The notes beneath the pieces were generated by a model. The model ran no database searches. It had not been told where the DNA came from and worked only from the letters and a program-made list of their open reading frames with translations. This document shows, piece by piece, positions 51,589 through 60,670 of a stretch of 64,000 bases of DNA. Source of the DNA: Pelotomaculum schinkii (GTDB lineage Bacteria > Bacillota > Desulfotomaculia > Desulfotomaculales > Pelotomaculaceae). The position numbers and the translations under genes were made by a program. The stretch lies in the NCBI RefSeq assembly GCF_004369205.1, contig NZ_QFGA01000001.1, positions 744,001-808,000 on the forward strand, read 5' to 3'. Within the stretch, counting starts at the first letter, position 1. Each line of letters begins with the position of its first letter.

Positions 51589-53160
51589 TCACAGACCAGA
51601 CAAGCTGGAATCTTTTGGCTTGAAGTCTTCTTCCCGTTTCTTAATTATAGTATCGATTCTTAAGATTGCCTCGGCCACCTCACCGGCGGCCTTAAGCGCG
51701 TATATTTTTACTTCGGCCGGATCGACAATACCCATTTCCAGCATGTCGGCTACCTGCCCGCTGTCACAGTCGACGGCCAGAGAATTTTTTCCTGTTTCAA
51801 CTTGTGCGGCAATCACATCCCCCAGTTTTTCCAGGGGATTGAAACCAGCATTGGCGATAATCTGGGACATAGGACGCTTGAGCGCCTCCACCACACAGTC
51901 CACCCCGTACGCCGCCATGCCGCGGATACCTTCCCGCACTTTTTCCACCTCGCGGGCTACCGCAAGTTCCAGCGAGCCGCCGCCAGGCACCACCCCGCCC
52001 CTGACCGCCGACTGCACGGAGGCAGACGCGTCCTTGGCGATACGCTCACGCTCGCCAACCACCTCGGAAGTAGCGGCGCCTACCAGCACAGTGGCCATCG
52101 GCTTGCCTCTTCCTCCCTGGACCCAGACCTGTTCAAGTTTTTCGTCGTTATAGACCCGGTCTGCGAATCCAAGGTATTTTAGGAGTTCCTCTGTAGTTCT
52201 TTTCAGCCCGGTCCGCTTGATCATCCTGGCTCCCGTATGTTCGGCGGCCTTACGCAGTTCCTTGTTGGCCACCCGCTGGACCACCATAACGCCTGCGTCC
52301 GTTAAAATCTCCTCAGCCGCATCGTTTACGCCGCGGTCGGCCAGTACCAGTCCCACTCCCAGGCTGGTAATTTTTTGGACGTTTTCCTTGAATTCGGCCT
52401 GCAGCTGCAGGTAACGCGCAAACCCGGACTCGGTCCCGAGGGCTTCCTCATCAATTTCCTCCGGCTCCAAGGCGTCGTCGATAATCAAGACCTTGACCTC
52501 ACCCAGTTCCCCGGGCATCTGGCGGTTCATCCGCTCCTTATTAATAATTACGCCCATGAAAACCTGGTTTAAAGCGCCCTCTTCAGCTACAACGGTATCT
52601 GAAAACTTAAAAGAACTGTCCTTTAGCTTCTCCTCCCCAATCAACACCGCGGCCCGCTTCACCAGGTCGGCAATGTCCTCGTGGCCGCGGCCCGAAACGA
52701 GCGCCACCTGGCGCACAAACTGGTCATGCACCCCGTTGATCTGTTGAGCCTGACTCTCCATCACTGCCAGCGCCTTCTTTAGCCCCACGCGCATCCCCTC
52801 AATGACTCGCGCGACAGGGACTCCCTTTATAACCTGCTCCACTCCGAAGCCGACCAGGGCGCCGGCCATCACCGTAGCCGTGGTTGTCCCGTCGCCGACT
52901 TCCTCCTGCTGTGCCTTGGCTATGTTGATGAGCATTCTGGCAGCAGGGTGGTTGGCCTCCATCAAGGTCAGGATGGTAACCCCGTCGTTGGTGATCACGA
53001 CCTCGCCGAATTTATCAACCAGCATCGTGTCCAGTCCTTTGGGACCCAAAGTCCCCTCGACGGCGCTGGTTATAGCCCGGATGGCGTTGGAATTGGTCAG
53101 CAAAGCGGCCAGCCTCTCGTCCACCTCGGCCCCCTGAGTCGCTTCCTTTTTCAAGCTCAA
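51589..53160 (-). CDS. Group III (thermosome-like) chaperonin
   Basis: This 523-residue protein is of the archaeal/eukaryotic thermosome-CCT type, not GroEL. It has [20 protein letters not shown] (residues 37-56), [19 protein letters not shown] (89-100), a built-in lid region, and [12 protein letters not shown]. Such proteins in a few Firmicutes, for example Carboxydothermus, are called group III chaperonins and encapsulate substrate without a GroES partner. It starts at TTG 53160 after GAGGGGG. It sits between hrcA and grpE, so HrcA probably controls it. Confidence 0.95.
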   Translation of the reverse strand: MSLKKEATQGAEVDERLAALLTNSNAIRAITSAVEGTLGPKGLDTMLVDKFGEVVITNDGVTILTLMEANHPAARMLINIAKAQQEEVGDGTTTATVMAGALVGFGVEQVIKGVPVARVIEGMRVGLKKALAVMESQAQQINGVHDQFVRQVALVSGRGHEDIADLVKRAAVLIGEEKLKDSSFKFSDTVVAEEGALNQVFMGVIINKERMNRQMPGELGEVKVLIIDDALEPEEIDEEALGTESGFARYLQLQAEFKENVQKITSLGVGLVLADRGVNDAAEEILTDAGVMVVQRVANKELRKAAEHTGARMIKRTGLKRTTEELLKYLGFADRVYNDEKLEQVWVQGGRGKPMATVLVGAATSEVVGERERIAKDASASVQSAVRGGVVPGGGSLELAVAREVEKVREGIRGMAAYGVDCVVEALKRPMSQIIANAGFNPLEKLGDVIAAQVETGKNSLAVDCDSGQVADMLEMGIVDPAEVKIYALKAAGEVAEAILRIDTIIKKREEDFKPKDSSLSGL

Positions 53161-53173
53161 ATACGGTACCCCC

Positions 53174-54220
53174 TCACTTTCCCATGCCCTTCATCATGCG
53201 CTCCAGAGCTTGTGAAAGGTTCTTGGTCATAAAATCAACTACACTGATTACTTTGGCATACTCCATCCTGGTCGGCCCCAGCACTCCCATGGAGCCCATC
53301 TTCCGGCCCGCTACCGAGTAGGCGGCTGTGACCATGCTGCACTCCTTGATTTCCTTGTTCTTTATCTCACCGCCAATGCGCACGGTAACGCCCACATCCT
53401 GCTCCTCACCGGTCATTAACCCGTAAAGAAGCTTTTCTTGCTCCAGGATGCTGAGCAGGGTCTTAACCTTTTCCACGTTGTGGAATTCTGGTTGGTTTAA
53501 CATATTAAATACCCCGCCCAGGTAAATTTTATCCTCGGATTTCATGGTCAGGCTGTCTTCTAACAGCTCCATGGCAAGGTCGAGAATATGTTTGTGCCTG
53601 GCCAGTTCAAAATAAATTTCCTTTACCAAAGTAAGCTTGATGTTTTCATTGGTAAGACCCCGCAGCTTGGCGTTTAAAATCCGGGATATGGTTTCCATGT
53701 CATCAGTGCTGATGCTTTCAGGAATATCAATCAACCTGTGGTGCAGAGTTCCGTTGTCCATTACCACCACAACCATGGCCTGGGTAGGGTTCATCGAAAC
53801 CAGCTGGATATGCTTAAACCGGCTGGTACCAATGCTTGGGGTAAGCACCATGGCGGTATAATGGGTGAGTTGTGAGAGAAGTTGGCCCGTTTTCTGTATA
53901 ACCTGGCCGATATCTTTCACCTTGATGTCAAACTCACTGCGAATTAGATCTTCCTCTTCCGCTGATAAGTCGTGCTTTTGCATCAAATAGTCCACGTAGT
54001 AGCGGTAGCCCTGCTCGGAGGGCACTCGCCCCGCGGAAGTATGAGGTTGTTCAATATAACCCTGCTCTTCTAAATCAGCCATTTCGTTACGAATGGTGGC
54101 AGGGCTGACGCCAAGCCTGAACTTTTTAGCTATGGTGCGGGAACCAACGGGTTCAGCGGTAGCAATATAATCGTGAACGATGGCCAGAAGCACCTTTTGC
54201 TTGCGGTCATCCATTTTCAT
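53174..54220 (-). CDS. hrcA: Heat-inducible transcription repressor HrcA
   Basis: This 348-residue repressor has an N-terminal winged helix (RKQKVLLAIVHDYIATAEPV, ATIRNEMADLEEQGYIEQPH, TSAGRVPSEQGYRYYVDYLM) and a GAF-like dimerisation domain with an inserted segment. It binds CIRCE sites and needs GroEL-type chaperonin for activity in Bacillus. A perfect CIRCE lies 20 bp before its start. In this operon the chaperonin is of group III, so how HrcA is tuned here is an open point. Confidence 0.97.
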   Translation of the reverse strand: MKMDDRKQKVLLAIVHDYIATAEPVGSRTIAKKFRLGVSPATIRNEMADLEEQGYIEQPHTSAGRVPSEQGYRYYVDYLMQKHDLSAEEEDLIRSEFDIKVKDIGQVIQKTGQLLSQLTHYTAMVLTPSIGTSRFKHIQLVSMNPTQAMVVVVMDNGTLHHRLIDIPESISTDDMETISRILNAKLRGLTNENIKLTLVKEIYFELARHKHILDLAMELLEDSLTMKSEDKIYLGGVFNMLNQPEFHNVEKVKTLLSILEQEKLLYGLMTGEEQDVGVTVRIGGEIKNKEIKECSMVTAAYSVAGRKMGSMGVLGPTRMEYAKVISVVDFMTKNLSQALERMMKGMGK

Positions 54221-54239
54221 GCATTACCCCCCCCTTTTG

Positions 54240-54311
54240 TTAGCACTCTAACCTGCTGAGTGCTAAAAACCCGCTAAATAAAAAATAGCACCAACTCCAT
54301 CCACTTGTCAA
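54240..54311 (-). promoter_or_regulatory. Heat-shock promoter and CIRCE operator
   Basis: On the minus strand TTGACA (54311-54306), a 17-bp spacer and CTATTT (54288-54283) form a sigma A promoter. The inverted repeat TTAGCACTC-N9-GAGTGCTAA at 54240-54266 is a perfect CIRCE element for HrcA, lying between promoter and hrcA. Confidence 0.95.
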
Positions 54312-54378
54312 GGAATATAGCGCAAAAGCATTCAATAATTCATATAACCCGGTCGTTTAACACGCCTTCCCGCTGAAA

Positions 54379-55515
54379 TCACACAAATTCCAGGAATACC
54401 CGGTTGGCCAGGGGAAGCCCCCTTTCGGTCAGCCTGAAATAATCCCCGTCAATCTCAGTAAGCCCGTCCTTTGTAAGCCTCTTAATTTCAGACCGGTAGA
54501 CATCCTCCAAGCGCCGGCCAAAACGCTGCCGGAAGGCCGCCAGGCTAACCCCCTGCAAAAGCCTCAAACCCAGGAACATGGTCTCCGACATTTCAGTTTC
54601 CACGGTAAGGGTTTCCCTGTCGGCAACCCTGAGTTCTCCCCGCCGGAGCCTGGACCGGTACTTTTCCGGCTCGCGTTCGTTGGCAAAACGTTCCCCCCGG
54701 AAGCAGGAGTGGGCAGCCGGTCCCAGCCCCAGGTAGGGCCGGTTTAGCCAGTAAACCAGGTTGTGAACACACTCGCGCCCGGGCCTGGCAAAATTGGAGA
54801 TTTCGTAGTGATGATAACCGCTCTTTTTTAGTGAAATTATGGCGGTGTGGTACATGGATAGTTCCAGTTCTTCCGGACAAGCCCTCATATCACCAATGGC
54901 AACTGAACGCTCCAGAGGAGTTCCCTCCTCCAGTTGCAAGCCGTAAGCTGCAACATGCTCCGGTTCAAAAGCTACTGTCCGGTCGAGCGTTTCCTGCCAA
55001 ACCGCGAGGGTCTGGCCCGGTATACCGTAAATCAAATCGATATTAATGTTGTCAAAACCGGCCTGCCTGGCCAGCCGCACCGCGGCGCCCGCCTGCGCGG
55101 CGTTGTGGACACGGCCAAGCGTCTTTAGTAAACCGTCTGCCAGGGACTGCACCCCGATACTGAGGCGGTTTACCCCTGTCCGCCTTAATTCGTAAAGACC
55201 TCCGGCATCAATAGTACCCGGATTGGCCTCAACCGTAATCTCACAATCCGGTGTCAGGCGAAAAATTGACCTTATATATTTAAGAATCTCCCTCAGGTCT
55301 CCCACGGGCAAGCAGGTGGGCGTGCCACCCCCGATAAAAAGGCTGGATATTTCTTTCTCAACTTCGTCCAGGAAAGATCCGTATAGCTGGATTTCTCTGA
55401 TCAGCGCTGCCAAGTAGTCCTTTGCCGCTGTCCGGCTGTAGGGGTAAGAGATGAAATCGCAGTAACGGCACTTTTTAAGGCAAAAAGGCACATGAATATA
55501 CAGACCTATTGCCAT
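54379..55515 (-). CDS. hemW: Heme chaperone HemW (radical SAM)
   Basis: This 378-residue protein shows the cluster motif CLKKCRYCDF, the SAM-binding GGGTPT, and a C-terminal HemN-type domain. HemW is a heme-binding radical-SAM protein related to coproporphyrinogen dehydrogenase but lacking its activity. The lepA-hemW-hrcA order is standard in Firmicutes. It starts at ATG 55515. Confidence 0.94.
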   Translation of the reverse strand: MAIGLYIHVPFCLKKCRYCDFISYPYSRTAAKDYLAALIREIQLYGSFLDEVEKEISSLFIGGGTPTCLPVGDLREILKYIRSIFRLTPDCEITVEANPGTIDAGGLYELRRTGVNRLSIGVQSLADGLLKTLGRVHNAAQAGAAVRLARQAGFDNINIDLIYGIPGQTLAVWQETLDRTVAFEPEHVAAYGLQLEEGTPLERSVAIGDMRACPEELELSMYHTAIISLKKSGYHHYEISNFARPGRECVHNLVYWLNRPYLGLGPAAHSCFRGERFANEREPEKYRSRLRRGELRVADRETLTVETEMSETMFLGLRLLQGVSLAAFRQRFGRRLEDVYRSEIKRLTKDGLTEIDGDYFRLTERGLPLANRVFLEFV

Positions 55516-55625
55516 GCTCCGCCCCCTTACCGTGAAAATAAAGCCCGGCTTACTAAGAAGCCGCCCAAAAGAATGTGGGTGAGAATTTCGTATGCAACAA
55601 AAGTGAAATAACCCGGTTTTTCCAA

Positions 55626-55844
55626 TCAGGCCAGATTCTTCAGCGCATCTAACAACGAGCGCTTTTTCATATCGTCCTGAAGCCGGACTTTAACCTCCTG
55701 CCACACCTCACCGCACCTGTCGGTGTTGCTCTTGCCAACTATCGACCTTATGGCCAAATCTATTTGCTTGCGCTCTTCCTTAGTTTTTGGCTCAATACCC
55801 AGTTCACCCAGAACCGGCTTCAGATGTCGAAGGTAGCAGCTCAT
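55626..55844 (-). CDS. Small conserved-looking hypothetical protein
   Basis: This 72-residue protein has a strong AAGGAGG site. It opens with MSCYLRHLKPVLGELGIEP and has EERKQIDLAIRSIVGKSNTD, then EVWQEVKVRL. I recall similar short proteins beginning MSCYLRH in anaerobic bacteria and archaea, but no function. One Cys at the start and one in TDRCGEVW could bind a metal as a dimer; that is speculation. Confidence 0.7.
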   Translation of the reverse strand: MSCYLRHLKPVLGELGIEPKTKEERKQIDLAIRSIVGKSNTDRCGEVWQEVKVRLQDDMKKRSLLDALKNLA

Positions 55845-55916
55845 AAAATGATTCCTCCTTAGTTACGGTGGTTAAGAATAGCTGAGTATGAATAAACTCG
55901 CAACCTGTGCTTAGTA

Positions 55917-55949
55917 CGGGTCGTAAGGCGTAGGGCGTAGGACATAGAT
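55917..55949. repeat. Heptad-repeat arm in the hemW-lepA gap
   Basis: The period-7 units GGTCGTA, AGGCGTA, GGGCGTA, GGACATA are followed by ATCCTGCATTTCTAAGAGGTCT, cut here at the same internal motif as at 47661 and 58606, but no clear right arm. It looks like a half-element. The rest of 55845-56176 holds no gene. Confidence 0.65.
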
Positions 55950-56176
55950 GAATCCTGCATTTCTAAGAGGTCTGTATATGATATTATGCACACTGTACAA
56001 TTTAAAATTTTTTGCGTTGGATGGGATTATGTGGGTGGTGAATTCAAATTGCACTTAACCTGCAAAGCAGTAGGAATTTTAGCTCATTTCTCTGGTGACT
56101 TTGCGAGAATGAATCCGCCCCACACATTTTTTGATAATACTTCTCTGCGCTTGATTTGGTATGAACAAAAAGATTT

Positions 56177-57985
56177 TTACTTATCACCTACGCTAAGGAC
56201 GGCCATGAAGGCTTCTTGCGGGATTTCTACGCTGCCCACCTGCTTCATCCGCTTTTTCCCTTCTTTTTGCTTTTCCAGCAGCTTACGCTTGCGGGTGATG
56301 TCACCACCGTAGCATTTGGCCAGCACATCCTTACGTACCGCCTTTACCGTCTCCCTGGCAATGATCCTGCTGCCGATTGAAGCCTGAATCGGTATTTCAA
56401 AGAGCTGGCGGGGGATTAGACCACGCAGTTTTTCAACAAAGCTACGCCCCCGGTGATAGGCTTTGTCCCGGTGCACGATAATCGAAAGAGCGTCCAGGAC
56501 TTCCCCGGCAATCATAATATCAAGCTTGACCAGATCAGACTGTTTATAGCCGGCCAACTCGTAGTCAAGGGAAGCATACCCCCTGGAGCGAGACTTCAAC
56601 TGGTCAAAAAAATCATAGATAATTTCGCTGAGCGGCAGATCGTAGGTAAGCATCACCCGGCTGATGCTGATATATTCCATGTTGACAAAGATCCCGCGTC
56701 GCTCCTGGCACAGTTCCATCACCGGACCGACATAATCTTTAGGCGCCATGATTAAGGCCCTGACAAAGGGCTCTTCAATAAAAACAATATTGCCAATCGG
56801 CGGGAGCTTGCTGGGATTTTCTATTTCAACCACGGTATCAGCCGTGGTGGTCACCCGGTACACGACGTTGGGAGCCGTTGTAATTAGACTTAAGTTATAC
56901 TCACGCTCGAGCCGCTCCTGCACAATTTCCATGTGCAGTAAACCCAGAAAACCGCAACGGAAGCCAAAACCAAGCGCCTCCGAGGTTTCGGGTTCATAAA
57001 TCAGAGAGGCATCGTTAAGCCTGAGTTTTTCCAGGGCATCTCTCAAATTTTCATAGTCAACGGTATCAACCGGATAGAGGCCGCAATAGACCATGGGTGT
57101 AACCTTGCGGTAGCCCGGTAAAGATACCGGGGCCGGGCGTTTAGCGTCGGTCACAGTGTCTCCCACCTGGCAGTCCTTGACGTTTTTAATGCTTGCGGCG
57201 ATAAAACCAACTTCGCCCGAACGCAACTCACCAATGGAGACAGGCGCCGGCCTAAATATACCGACCTCGTTGACCTCAAATTCCTTGCCGGTGGCTACCA
57301 TCTTAACCTGCGTCCCGTTTGCAACCGTACCGTCAACAACTCTCACATAGGCTATGACGCCCTTATAGGGGTCATAGTGCGAATCAAAGATAAGCGCCCG
57401 CAAGGGCGCCTGCTCCTGACCACCGGGCGGCGGGATCTTGGTCACAATCTGTTCCAGGATTTCTTCAATTCCGATACCGCTTTTGGCCGAAGCCATGATG
57501 GCCTCCGAGGTGTCCAGGCCGATGATGTCCTCAATTTCCTGTTTGACCCTTTCCGGCTCGGCGCTGGGTAAGTCGATTTTATTGATTACTGTTATTATTT
57601 CGAGGTTGTGCTCAAGCGCCAGGTAGACGTTGGCCAAAGTCTGCGCTTCTATCCCCTGGGCGGCGTCAACTACCAGCAGCGCTCCCTCGCAGGCAGCCAG
57701 ACTGCGCGACACCTCGTATGAGAAATCTACATGGCCCGGAGTGTCAATCAGGTTCAGTTGATATTCATGACCATCTCCGGCCTTGTATTTAAGGCGTACG
57801 GCCTGCATTTTAATCGTAATGCCACGCTCGCGCTCCAGGTCCATCTTGTCCAGCACTTGCTCGGTCATTTCACGGCTGCTCAAGGCGCCGGTATACTCCA
57901 GAAGCCTGTCCGCCAGGGTTGATTTGCCATGGTCGATATGAGCAATAATACAAAAATTACGGATTCTATCCTTCTCCCACTCCAT
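56177..57985 (-). CDS. lepA: Elongation factor 4 (LepA)
   Basis: This 602-residue translational GTPase shows [45 protein letters not shown], and the LepA-specific C-terminal domain ([20 protein letters not shown] reading, with [11 protein letters not shown]). It can back-translocate ribosomes and supports biogenesis. ATG 57985, after AGGAGGAG, gives the usual length; the longer frame from 58039 does not. Confidence 0.96.
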   Translation of the reverse strand: MEWEKDRIRNFCIIAHIDHGKSTLADRLLEYTGALSSREMTEQVLDKMDLERERGITIKMQAVRLKYKAGDGHEYQLNLIDTPGHVDFSYEVSRSLAACEGALLVVDAAQGIEAQTLANVYLALEHNLEIITVINKIDLPSAEPERVKQEIEDIIGLDTSEAIMASAKSGIGIEEILEQIVTKIPPPGGQEQAPLRALIFDSHYDPYKGVIAYVRVVDGTVANGTQVKMVATGKEFEVNEVGIFRPAPVSIGELRSGEVGFIAASIKNVKDCQVGDTVTDAKRPAPVSLPGYRKVTPMVYCGLYPVDTVDYENLRDALEKLRLNDASLIYEPETSEALGFGFRCGFLGLLHMEIVQERLEREYNLSLITTAPNVVYRVTTTADTVVEIENPSKLPPIGNIVFIEEPFVRALIMAPKDYVGPVMELCQERRGIFVNMEYISISRVMLTYDLPLSEIIYDFFDQLKSRSRGYASLDYELAGYKQSDLVKLDIMIAGEVLDALSIIVHRDKAYHRGRSFVEKLRGLIPRQLFEIPIQASIGSRIIARETVKAVRKDVLAKCYGGDITRKRKLLEKQKEGKKRMKQVGSVEIPQEAFMAVLSVGDK

Positions 57986-58056
57986 TTTGGGGTGCTCCTC
58001 CTTGCTTCCTAAAACAACTATATAATTATAACACCCCAATACAAGCGTATCAATTC

Positions 58057-58464
58057 CTAACGCCCGTCACCCCTGCACCTTTGCAGCTGCTCCTGCAAGG
58101 GAATCTGCACGCCTGTCTCAAAAGTGTTCAGAAGCTGTGCAAATTTGCTTTCCAGGGCCAAGTCCTTAATCCTGGCGTCCCAAACCCTACCCCCCCTCTC
58201 CAGAGCCTGGTATGCGTTCTCCATGAGGACTTGACGGCTTTGCGTCTCCCACTTGTTCCACAGCTCAAGATCCGGCATTGGCAGTTGGGCTTTTTCCCCC
58301 AGGAATTCAATCCGGCAAATCCCCTTTTCACCTGTATCGAGGCTGAAAGCAGCGATACGAGCCGGGTAAACCATCAAGTTAAACTGCCCCAGAACAACGA
58401 TAAAGCCGAGCAGCACAGCAACCACACATACAGCTGTACCCGCCAGATATTTCAACCCATTCAC
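58057..58464 (-). CDS. Hypothetical protein with an N-terminal membrane helix
   Basis: This protein of about 135 residues has a membrane segment at about residues 9-28 ([20 protein letters not shown]) and an extracytoplasmic part. GTG 58464 follows GCGGGAG and is preferred; ATG 58491 has only a weak site. It lies between lepA and spoIIP, a region with sporulation genes in Firmicutes, and may be a sporulation membrane protein. The family was not recognised. Confidence 0.6.
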   Translation of the reverse strand: MNGLKYLAGTAVCVVAVLLGFIVVLGQFNLMVYPARIAAFSLDTGEKGICRIEFLGEKAQLPMPDLELWNKWETQSRQVLMENAYQALERGGRVWDARIKDLALESKFAQLLNTFETGVQIPLQEQLQRCRGDGR

Positions 58465-58574
58465 AAGTCTGCTCCCGCAATAATGTCCCATTTAATTTAC
58501 AGATACTTATTCCTTCCTTAATATTATGGGTAAAAAAGACCGGCAACTATACTGTTTGGGGTAGGCTTTTTAGA

Positions 58575-58702
58575 GGCGTAGGGCGTAGGTCGTAAGGCGT
58601 AGGTTATCCTGCTTTTCTCTTGGGTCTTTTTAAACTCTTGAGAATATCATCAGACCCACGTCCCACGTCAAATTTTACGCCTTACGACCTACGCCCTACG
58701 CC
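58575..58702. repeat. Heptad-repeat hairpin element between spoIIP and the 58057 gene
   Basis: Perfect 27-bp inverted arms (58575-58601 and 58676-58702), each four period-7 units of the form GGCGTAG/GGTCGTA, enclose 74 bp. The interior has TCCTGCTTTTCTCTTGGGTC after the left arm and an additional CCCACGTCCCACGTC run before the right arm. It is the best-preserved copy in the window. Confidence 0.85.
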
Positions 58703-58775
58703 CAACCCAAAATGCTTTACCTTAAAAGAAATAGCTATATCACACCAGTACAATGCTCAGAACAAAAAAACTTTT

Positions 58776-59780
58776 TCACTGTTGTCTTATTATTGCGGCC
58801 AGCGCGGAGGCCATGAGCCTGACCGAGCGGGCCGCCTCTTCAGTCGAGTTTTTGGTTGTTCCCACCTCAACCAGCAAGGCGTGGGGGTGCAGGTTTTGGT
58901 TATAGATACCATCTTTCACTCTTATCCCCAGCGAGAGACCGGGGTACATACTATTAATTTTGTCGGAGAGCTCCTGGGCAAAGGCGTGGTTCTGACGCCA
59001 GTTGGGGAAAGGACGCCGCGCGTCCGAGCCTACAATAAAGAGAAGGGTGGCTACTTCCTGCCCGTTGATATTGACTATACTTTGTTCCCTTGTTTTGCCG
59101 GAGTCGCGGTGGATATCCAGGATTACCATGGTTTTGGGGTTAGCGGCCAACAGTTCCCGCGCCGTTTTTTCCGATTCCAAATAGGACGTGTTATAGTCAG
59201 CGTCGTTGATTCGCTCCGACCTGGCAGTTTTAATCCCGTACTTGCCTTCCAATTCCTCCCGGAGCGCAGCCGCAACCGTCACCACACCACCCTTCCGGCC
59301 ATCAAGCCGTTCCACCCCGTCGGTTAAACTGTAAGTTTCACCGGTATGTGTGTTGTAAAGAGCTACCAGGCAATCGTCAGAAAGGACCGCAGCAGTCCCG
59401 GGCGGCTGGGCCGGGACTGCTGTGACCTTCACGGCAGGAGTTTCAAGGCGCGCCAGGAGCGGTATCTCTGACTGCATGACACCGGCCGGGTTACGCAGGT
59501 TCGCCCTGGAGACAGCCCCCACCCCATCCAAAATGATTTGCCAGGCTGTCAGGTCGCCGGTGTCACCTTCAAAATCGCTTCTATTGAGGACCGGCATGCC
59601 TATTTTCATTATTTTCATGGCATCCCACTGATAGAAATTCTCCGTCCAATCCGAAGCTATTTTGAAAACATGGGAGAATGCGGGACAGGCAGGTAAATGG
59701 GGAAATACCTTTATGGAAAAGAACAAAATAAAAACACCTGAGACGACAGCGATAAGCTGACGCATGGCAGCTAACAGCAT
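58776..59780 (-). CDS. spoIIP: Stage II sporulation protein P
   Basis: This protein of about 334 residues has an N-terminal membrane anchor (LIAVVSGVFILFFSIKVF) and an extracytoplasmic amidase/endopeptidase domain with YNTHTGETYSLTDGVERLDG, ILDIHRDSGKT and HALLVEVGTTKNS. SpoIIP cuts septal peptidoglycan during engulfment with SpoIID and SpoIIM. The start is unsure: ATG 59780 lies too close to AAAGGGG and ATG 59765 too far. Confidence 0.92.
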   Translation of the reverse strand: MLLAAMRQLIAVVSGVFILFFSIKVFPHLPACPAFSHVFKIASDWTENFYQWDAMKIMKIGMPVLNRSDFEGDTGDLTAWQIILDGVGAVSRANLRNPAGVMQSEIPLLARLETPAVKVTAVPAQPPGTAAVLSDDCLVALYNTHTGETYSLTDGVERLDGRKGGVVTVAAALREELEGKYGIKTARSERINDADYNTSYLESEKTARELLAANPKTMVILDIHRDSGKTREQSIVNINGQEVATLLFIVGSDARRPFPNWRQNHAFAQELSDKINSMYPGLSLGIRVKDGIYNQNLHPHALLVEVGTTKNSTEEAARSVRLMASALAAIIRQQ

Positions 59781-59885
59781 ACCCCTTTGGCGAAAGGCGG
59801 GAGCAGGGTACAATAAAAACCCCTCCTTACCAGGCTTGTTCCTAAAACTTTATGCCCGGCAGGAAGGGTTTATGAGGAATTTCCG

Positions 59886-60224
59886 TCAGCGCAGGACGGT
59901 TGGCACAAAAGCGTCAATGAGTCCGATAACAAATGCCGATATCAGCGCTCCTACAAGCGATACGCTGAGCAGGCTGGGAATTATGAACTGGGCCAGGTAA
60001 ATCACCACCGCGGCGGCAATGAACCCAACCAGCCCCCTGCTCTGCGGTGATACGCGATCACCCAGCAGAGCTTCCGCAACGTACCCCAACACGGCAATCA
60101 CAAGGGCGGCAATAAGCGCGCCTACCAGGCCTCCCCTCAAAACGAAGCCTGGTGAAAGCCAGCTGACAACAATAAGAACGAGTGCTGAAACTACAAAACG
60201 GATAACCAGTCCTAGCCATTGCAT
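59886..60224 (-). CDS. Small membrane protein of the phage holin family 4/YvlD type
   Basis: This 112-residue protein has four hydrophobic segments (RFVVSALVLIVVSWL, GGLVGALIAALVIAVLGYVA, GFIAAAVVIYLAQFI, VGALISAFVIGLIDAFV). It is of the family PF04020-like membrane proteins of unknown function, not a real phage remnant. ATG 60224 follows GGAGGTG. Confidence 0.8.
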   Translation of the reverse strand: MQWLGLVIRFVVSALVLIVVSWLSPGFVLRGGLVGALIAALVIAVLGYVAEALLGDRVSPQSRGLVGFIAAAVVIYLAQFIIPSLLSVSLVGALISAFVIGLIDAFVPTVLR

Positions 60225-60349
60225 AAGTATCACCTCCTGTCTTTTGATCTAGAAATAGCTTTCACCAAAAAAGGTAAGTATATACTGCTGGCCCTTGCAT
60301 TTTTTTTTTGCACATGGTAAAATTGTTGCCGTTGGGAGGTGAGAATAAC

Positions 60350-60616
60350 ATGCCGAACATAAAATCAGCTGTCAAAAGGGTTGAGATTACCCGGTTACGG
60401 ACATTACGCAACGCCAGGATTAAATCGGCGCTGAAAACCACCATTAGGAAATTTGAAGAGGCCCTGAAAATGGCCGACCGCGAGGACGCCAGTCTCAAGC
60501 TGCGCAATGCGGTGCGGGTACTGGATAAGGCCGTGACCAAAGGCATTTTACATAAAAATGCAGCGTCCCGGAAGAAATCCCGCCTGACCAGGCGGTTCAA
60601 CAAGATTACGGGCTAA
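60350..60616 (+). CDS. rpsT: 30S ribosomal protein S20
   Basis: This 88-residue basic protein reads MPNIKSAVKRVEITRLRTLR, then NARIKSALKTTIRKFEEALK, with HKNAASRKKSRLTRRFNKI at the end. S20 binds 16S rRNA early in assembly. ATG 60350 follows GGGAGGTGAG. It is the only plus-strand housekeeping gene in this part. Confidence 0.96.
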   Translation: MPNIKSAVKRVEITRLRTLRNARIKSALKTTIRKFEEALKMADREDASLKLRNAVRVLDKAVTKGILHKNAASRKKSRLTRRFNKITG

Positions 60617-60622
60617 ACCACC

Positions 60623-60657
60623 AAAACCACCCGAAAGACAAGGGGGTGGTTTTTTTG
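60623..60657 (+). terminator. Terminator of rpsT
   Basis: The stem AACCACCC/GGGTGGTT with an 11-nt loop is followed by a run of T, seven bases after the rpsT stop. It may also serve the convergent permease gene. Confidence 0.9.
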
Positions 60658-60670
60658 TTGCTTTAGCCTG

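Noticed and set aside
59886-60224. Prophage remnant (holin)
   Set aside because: The holin family 4 name covers ordinary chromosomal membrane proteins; no other phage genes are nearby.
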